Origin: Morella rubra
Taxonomy: Eukaryota > Streptophyta > Magnoliopsida > Fagales > Myricaceae
Reading direction: 5' to 3'
NCBI GenBank assembly: GCA_003952965.2
Contig: CM025849.1
Span: 31,713,570-31,777,569, forward strand
DNA: 64,000 bases
Part shown: positions 57,958 to 64,000 of the stretch, piece by piece
Numbering within the stretch: position 1 is the stretch's first letter
How the letters are laid out: every line of letters starts with the position of its first letter
Notes under the pieces: model-generated
Databases searched by the model: none
The model's input: the letters and a program-made list of their open reading frames with translations, nothing else
What the model was told of the DNA's origin: nothing
Translations under genes and position numbers: made by a program

Positions 57958-60900
57958 ATGGCATCCACGAGCATTAATCAAAGACCACCTTCTTCTTCTT
58001 CAACTTCTAGATGGAAACACGAAGTTTTCCTCAGTTTCTATGGCCAAGATACGCGCAACGGTTTCACTGACCATCTATATTCTTCTTTGAAACGAAAAGG
58101 CATTCTCGCCTTCAGCGATGATAAAAAACTCCCGACGAGGAAAATGTTTTTCTGAAGAGCTCTTAAAAGCAATACAAGAATCTATGTACGCGGTCGTCGT
58201 TATCTCTCGACACTATGCTTTCTCTAAGTGGTGCTTGATTGAACTTATAGAGATCATGGAATGCAAGAGAAAGACAGGGTTGACGATTTTTCCTGTTTTC
58301 TACCATGTGATCCTCGTGATGTAGGAAATCAGAAGGATGCTTTTGCTGATGCTTTTGCTAAGCATGAAAAGGACCCCAAGGTTGACATGGAGATAATGCA
58401 AATGTCTCTGGATGGGATTTAAATGAGAGGTAACATTTAGTTTTCCTTCTTTTGATGCATATGGAAATAACTCGGGAGAAAGTCGGCCATGTTTTAGTGC
58501 AGCTAACTCATGAAAATGGTAACAAATAATCAAACTAAACCATAGGAACTGAAATAGCTTTTCTGTACTTTGGTTGAAGAACAATTTGCATAGTCTGACA
58601 GCTCAAGTGCTACCGAACTTTCCTTCTGACTTTTATCATGAATACCTTATTAAAGAAGCTTTGGTTATTTTGCAACGACAGAAGCATATTTCCTTTCTAT
58701 TTCCTTCTTCTTGTTTCTTTTTATTCTTATCTATCTTCACTTTAGATCAAAGTTTAGTGATCATAGGTTATCTCAATTATACCTGAGGAAAACGTACTTT
58801 ATGGTTTGCACACTCGAATTACCAACACATAACTTGTACTTTTTATGCTAAATTAATTAACTTGGACACGTTTGCACCAGAAACTACTAATAGATTTATA
58901 CCTCGCAATCCTTGACAAGAGTTTAAAGATTGAAATCAATACGAAATAGGCCACATTGCATACTCTTAACAGTGAAATTGTGACGCAAGGTGCAACGTGT
59001 AAACAAATTTATTGCAATGGTGAGCTATTGACATGGGTGAAATGTGTTCATTTGCAGACAGTCGTTCAAGTTTAGTAGTTTAGGTTCCGAAATACAAAAT
59101 TATATGATAGTTAGATATTACGAAATATGATGCTTCTAGACCTTATGATGAGTCAAACAAAGTAAACCTTAGCTACACTGCTATATATTTAATAAACTTA
59201 ATAGTTCCCCTTTCTCTTTCAAACGAAACTAAGCATTTTGCAATATTATTGAATGCTTCGACTCTTTGTAGCTATTACTGTCTCGTCAAAAAAATCTTCC
59301 CATATTTTTTACAGGCCCGAATCAGCCGCAGTTGAAGAAATAACTGCAAGTATATTCAGTCAATTGGATGATCTTCGCTTTGTAGGGATTCATGGGATGG
59401 GTGGTATTGGTAAGACAACTCTCACAAAAGTTATTTATGATAGAGTTTCTTATCAATTTGAAGCGAGCATCTTTATTAATTCTATAAGAGAACAAACTGG
59501 AAAGCATGGTCTAGTCTCTTTATAAAACCAACTTATTTCTCAAATCCTCATGGCGAAAGGTATACATATAACGGATGTTCGTGGGGGAATCAATGTGATA
59601 GGCACTAGAATACATAATAGAAAGATTCTTGTTGTTCTTGATGATGTGGATGCAGAAAACACAGTTAGAAGCATTAGCAGAAAGCCATGATTGGTTTGGT
59701 CCAGGGAGTAGGATAATTGTAACAAGCAGAGATTGTCATTTATTGAAAGACATGTGGATTTATCTATGAGATTGAGGCTAAAAAATGATGAAGCTTTGAA
59801 GCTCTTTAGTTTGTCAGCCTTCGAGAAACTTTATCCTGATGAAAATTATATGGATTTGTCTGACAATTTTATAAAGTATGCTCAAGGCCTTCCTTTAGCT
59901 CTTAAAGTTTTAGGCTCTTTTTTGTTTGGTAGAACAACAAATGCTTGGAAAAGTGCCTTGGATCAACTGAAAGCAAATCCTAAGAAAGAAATCTTGGATG
60001 TGCTTGAAATAATTTTAATGGATTGGAAGATTTGCAGAAAAAATTATTCTTGGATATTGCATGTTTCTTCAAAGGAGAGGTCTTGGATAATGTACAAATG
60101 GATATCTTAGAAAGCTCTGGCTACTATCAGGTATCAATATTGATGTTCTCATGGATAAATCCCTTATAAGAGTCTCACCTTTTAAACACTTGCAAGTGCA
60201 TGAATTGTTAGAACAAATGGGTCAAGAAATAGCTTGGCGTGAATCCCCAAAGAGCCTGGCCATCGCTCTAGATTATGGCATTATGAGGATGTCCTTCGTA
60301 TATTAAAGAACAATACTGTAAGTGGATTCGTGAAATTAATAATATAGAGCAAGTATATTTTAAAATAATTCTTCAAATTATATATATATATATATCACAT
60401 ATTTTCGTAATACCAATTGATCCATTGTTTTTTATTAGCAGGGAACAAATGCGATCGAAGGCATAGCCCTAAAGTTACCTCTTGGTAAAGAGGAACAAGT
60501 GAGCATTGAAGGATTCGCAAAGATGAAAAATTTGAAAATTCTAAAGATTGACGACATAATTCTTACAGAAAATTTATGGGATAAGTTATACACAATGATA
60601 GGACACAGACATCCTTTGGAATCCATACCAACCAAAGAGTTGCTTATCATGAAATGGCAGGGATATCCTTTAAAATCCTTACCCACAAATTTTCAAGCAA
60701 ATAATCTTGTTGAACTCAATATGCAGGACAGCGGCATCAAAGAGCTATGGAAGGGAGCGAAAGTAAGATTTTTCTTTAAGCAATTTTCTATTCTTTTTAT
60801 TTGAAAAAAAGTTCTTTAGTTAATTGGTTTATTCAATTATTTATTGGTTTGGGATTTTGTCGTAGAGTTTGAAACGAGTTGAGTTAGGTGGGTGTAGAAG

Positions 60901-62083
60901 CTTGATCAAGACACCGGACTTCACCAAAGTACCAAGTCTAGAAATTCTCAGTCTTTCCAATTGCAGAAGTCTGTCTCAGGTCCATCAATCGATTGGAGTT
61001 CTCAAACGGCTTAAAGAATTGGATCTAAGCAATTGCGAAAAGCTTAAAAGCCTTCCAGACTTGATTAGCTTGAAATCTCTTGAACAGATTGATCTCAGGC
61101 ACTGTTTAGAACTCGAGAAGTTTCCAGAGATAGTGGGAAATCTGACATCTTTGTGGTGGCCTGATTTGGAGGAGACTCTCCTAAAAGAGTTACCATCCTC
61201 AGATCCCTTTCGCGTATCCTGTCTATGGTTTAATAACAGTCCCGGGGAATTTGCATATAGCGGAAGGATTCGTCATGGCAGCGAGGAGATTATTTGTCGA
61301 GGAACTTTCTGGAAGGGTTGTGTATCAATTACGACAGTGAAAAAGGTGGCGATATCTTGTACTTTGGTCTGGGCGATACGTGCCTGGACGGTACTCTCGA
61401 ACAGCAGAGAATTCATAGATGCCGGAATGTGAGCCTCTCTCTCTCTAGAAAGAAACAAAAATCATCCGTTTTATATAACGGGGTTTTGAAATTGCTGTGT
61501 GCTTATGGGTTATTTCTAACACGCTGAAAATTATATTATTTGAAACAGGGAAGTGGCATATTTGACTTTCTGTTGACTGGCGCTTCTTCGTTGGCAGCTA
61601 CTGGAATCCCCGAGTGGTTTAACAATATAACTTCTACTTGTTCCTCAGTAACAATACAAGGGCCGTGTGAAGAGAGTCTCTCAGCTAAATGGTCCGAAGT
61701 GAGTCTCTCTCTCCCCCCTCTCTCTTATCCTTCTGTTGCCAGAGTTAAATTCACCGTTGTTGCATTAGATTTTGTCTTTTTGAACTCTTTTTTTCTTACA
61801 GCAAATTATGTCTGGAGCTTGTTTATCAAATTCTGTACCACTCGACATGAGTAGAGAGTGGAAGGGATGCTCTCTGTTTTTCGTTTATAAAGAACATGGG
61901 CCTGCTTGGGATAAGGGAATGTTTTTCCCATGGTTTAATTTTCTTATTCGTACTCTTGGTTGTGTTTTTGAGAGCAATGAAGGACTTCGAACGAAACCCT
62001 TATTCATTTGCGCCCATAAAGTTCCAGATGTTGTGTCAATTGGATTTTGGGCTCCGTCGTCCCTTATCACGTTTGAAGTGTAG
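57958..62083 (+). pseudogene. TIR-NBS-LRR (TNL) disease-resistance gene, multiply broken
   Basis: Exon layout follows a classic TNL: TIR exon 57958-58429, NB-ARC exon 59315-60317, 60442-60762, LRR exon from 60866 to about 61430, 61549-61698 and 61802-62083. TIR: KHEVFLSFYGQDTRNGFTDH, then SEELLKAIQES and WCLIELIEIMEC. NB-ARC: GMGGIGKTTL (P-loop), KILVVLDDVD (kinase 2), GPGSRIIVTSRD (RNBS-B), GLPLALKVLGSFLF, and VHELLEQMGQEIA in place of MHD. LRRs: LKSLPTNFQANNLVELNM to LKELPSSD. C-terminal IPEWFNN resembles the post-LRR (C-JID) domain. Breaks: frameshifts near 58136, 58308, 58405, 59655, 59768, 60020, 60130 and 60252, and a TAA at 59523. Such receptors sense pathogen effectors; this copy cannot encode one. 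Confidence 0.88.
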
Positions 62084-62810
62084 TTGGTGAGCTGATTTTT
62101 TTAACACCAGTCACTGTCACATTGGTTGCTGATGTGACATTTTTAACCACGCCAGCCCCGTTAGTTGTTTGACGCCAATAAGACCGAAGGACTATATTTC
62201 ATTCAAATATATGGCCTTAGAGATTATTTTATAGAAAATCTCATCTCAGGAATTATTTTGTAGAAAATCTCAACTGAGAGACTATTTTATTAAAAAGTGA
62301 TACTTTAAGTACCTACAATGTAATTAACTCAAAAATAAAAAATTACAAAACTGACATGACGTTAAACAATTTAAAATTTTAAAAATTTATTTTTATTAAA
62401 TATATTTTAAAATTTCATTTTTACTTTTATCAATCGTTCACCAATTCACTCTGTTTTTAATACCAACATAAAATTTTGAAATCAAACCAACTATAAATAG
62501 GATCCATTTATTTAATAAATATTTCTTTGAACCATAACTACTCGACAAAACTCGAAAAGACAGCACCCAAGATGGCCTTTCGCTCGAAAGAGGCAATGTG
62601 CAAACACCAAAGACGGCCTTTCATCACCATTAACAGAGTAACCATAAAACGTCTACGAGAAAAGAAAAGTGTCTCCTTATTTCCAGACATCAAACTTCAA
62701 CTATAAGCAGCAAACGAAAAAAATAAAAAACCAACACTTCAGCCACACACCATAATGTTTTAAACTTCCACATCTGAAGCCAACTTGATCCTATTACCAA
62801 AGATGAGTAA
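62084..62810. other. Convergent intergenic region
   Basis: AT-rich DNA between the stop of the TNL relic and the stop of polyubiquitin, so it holds the 3' UTR of both. AGACGGCCTTTC-type words repeat near 62575 and 62615. TTATTTTRTAGAAAATCTCA repeats three times near 62220-62290. No gene seen. Confidence 0.55.

Positions 62811-64000
<1,190 letters not shown>

Overview
This window is plant nuclear DNA, almost certainly from an angiosperm that is not a grass. The evidence is a five-unit polyubiquitin gene with the plant ubiquitin sequence, GT-AG introns, a TIR-NBS-LRR (TNL) resistance-gene relic (a class missing from grasses), a plant-type serine carboxypeptidase gene, and dense plant transposon families. 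There is no operon structure, tRNA, rRNA or CRISPR that I can see. One run of exactly 1000 N (51076-52075) marks an assembly gap.

Genes. Only three loci look like ordinary host genes. (1) A 13-exon serine carboxypeptidase-like 51 gene (42094-46239, +) can be spliced in silico to 457 codons with its catalytic triad. (2) The last six coding exons of a syndetin/VPS50-like trafficking gene (47588-50161, -) lie tail-to-tail with it. (3) An intact polyubiquitin gene (62811-63959, -) sits at the right edge, with the 3' splice site of a leader intron directly before the ATG. A TNL gene (57958-62083, +) keeps TIR, NB-ARC, LRR and C-terminal exons but carries many frameshifts and stops, so it is a pseudogene. 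Fragments of a CLASSY-type SNF2 gene (an inverted repeat at 14.8-17.05 kb), an ALE2-like receptor kinase (two pieces at 14.2-14.7 kb) and GRF zinc-finger genes (three copies) are also broken.

Layout. 1-13 kb is gene-poor and repeat-rich: two related Tourist-like elements in opposite orientation, palindromic MITEs, and one TATA-preceded but stop-interrupted hypothetical gene (5.2-5.9 kb). 13-18 kb is a graveyard of gene fragments around a probable LTR insertion. 19.8-31 kb holds two plant-transposon-protein ORFs, a foldback element, and a 5.1-kb Mutator-like element whose left end and GRF gene are tandemly duplicated. 31.4-39.9 kb holds a 3.7-kb and a 1.26-kb solo LTR, both with perfect 5-bp target duplications, and a CACTA end. 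42-50 kb is the conserved host-gene island. 51-57.2 kb is a gap, a gutted Ty3/gypsy-type element (two LTRs, gag and protease only) and a CACTA end loaded with CGATCGATCG palindromes. 58-64 kb holds the TNL pseudogene and polyubiquitin.

The most unusual signals are the CGATCGATCG palindrome array (55.87-57.03 kb), the CLASSY-fragment inverted repeat centred on an LTR-like insertion that itself carries six GTGTCGACAC palindromes in three pairs, and the VPS50-like gene that ends abruptly beside the assembly gap. All domain names come from reading translations by eye; no database search was possible.
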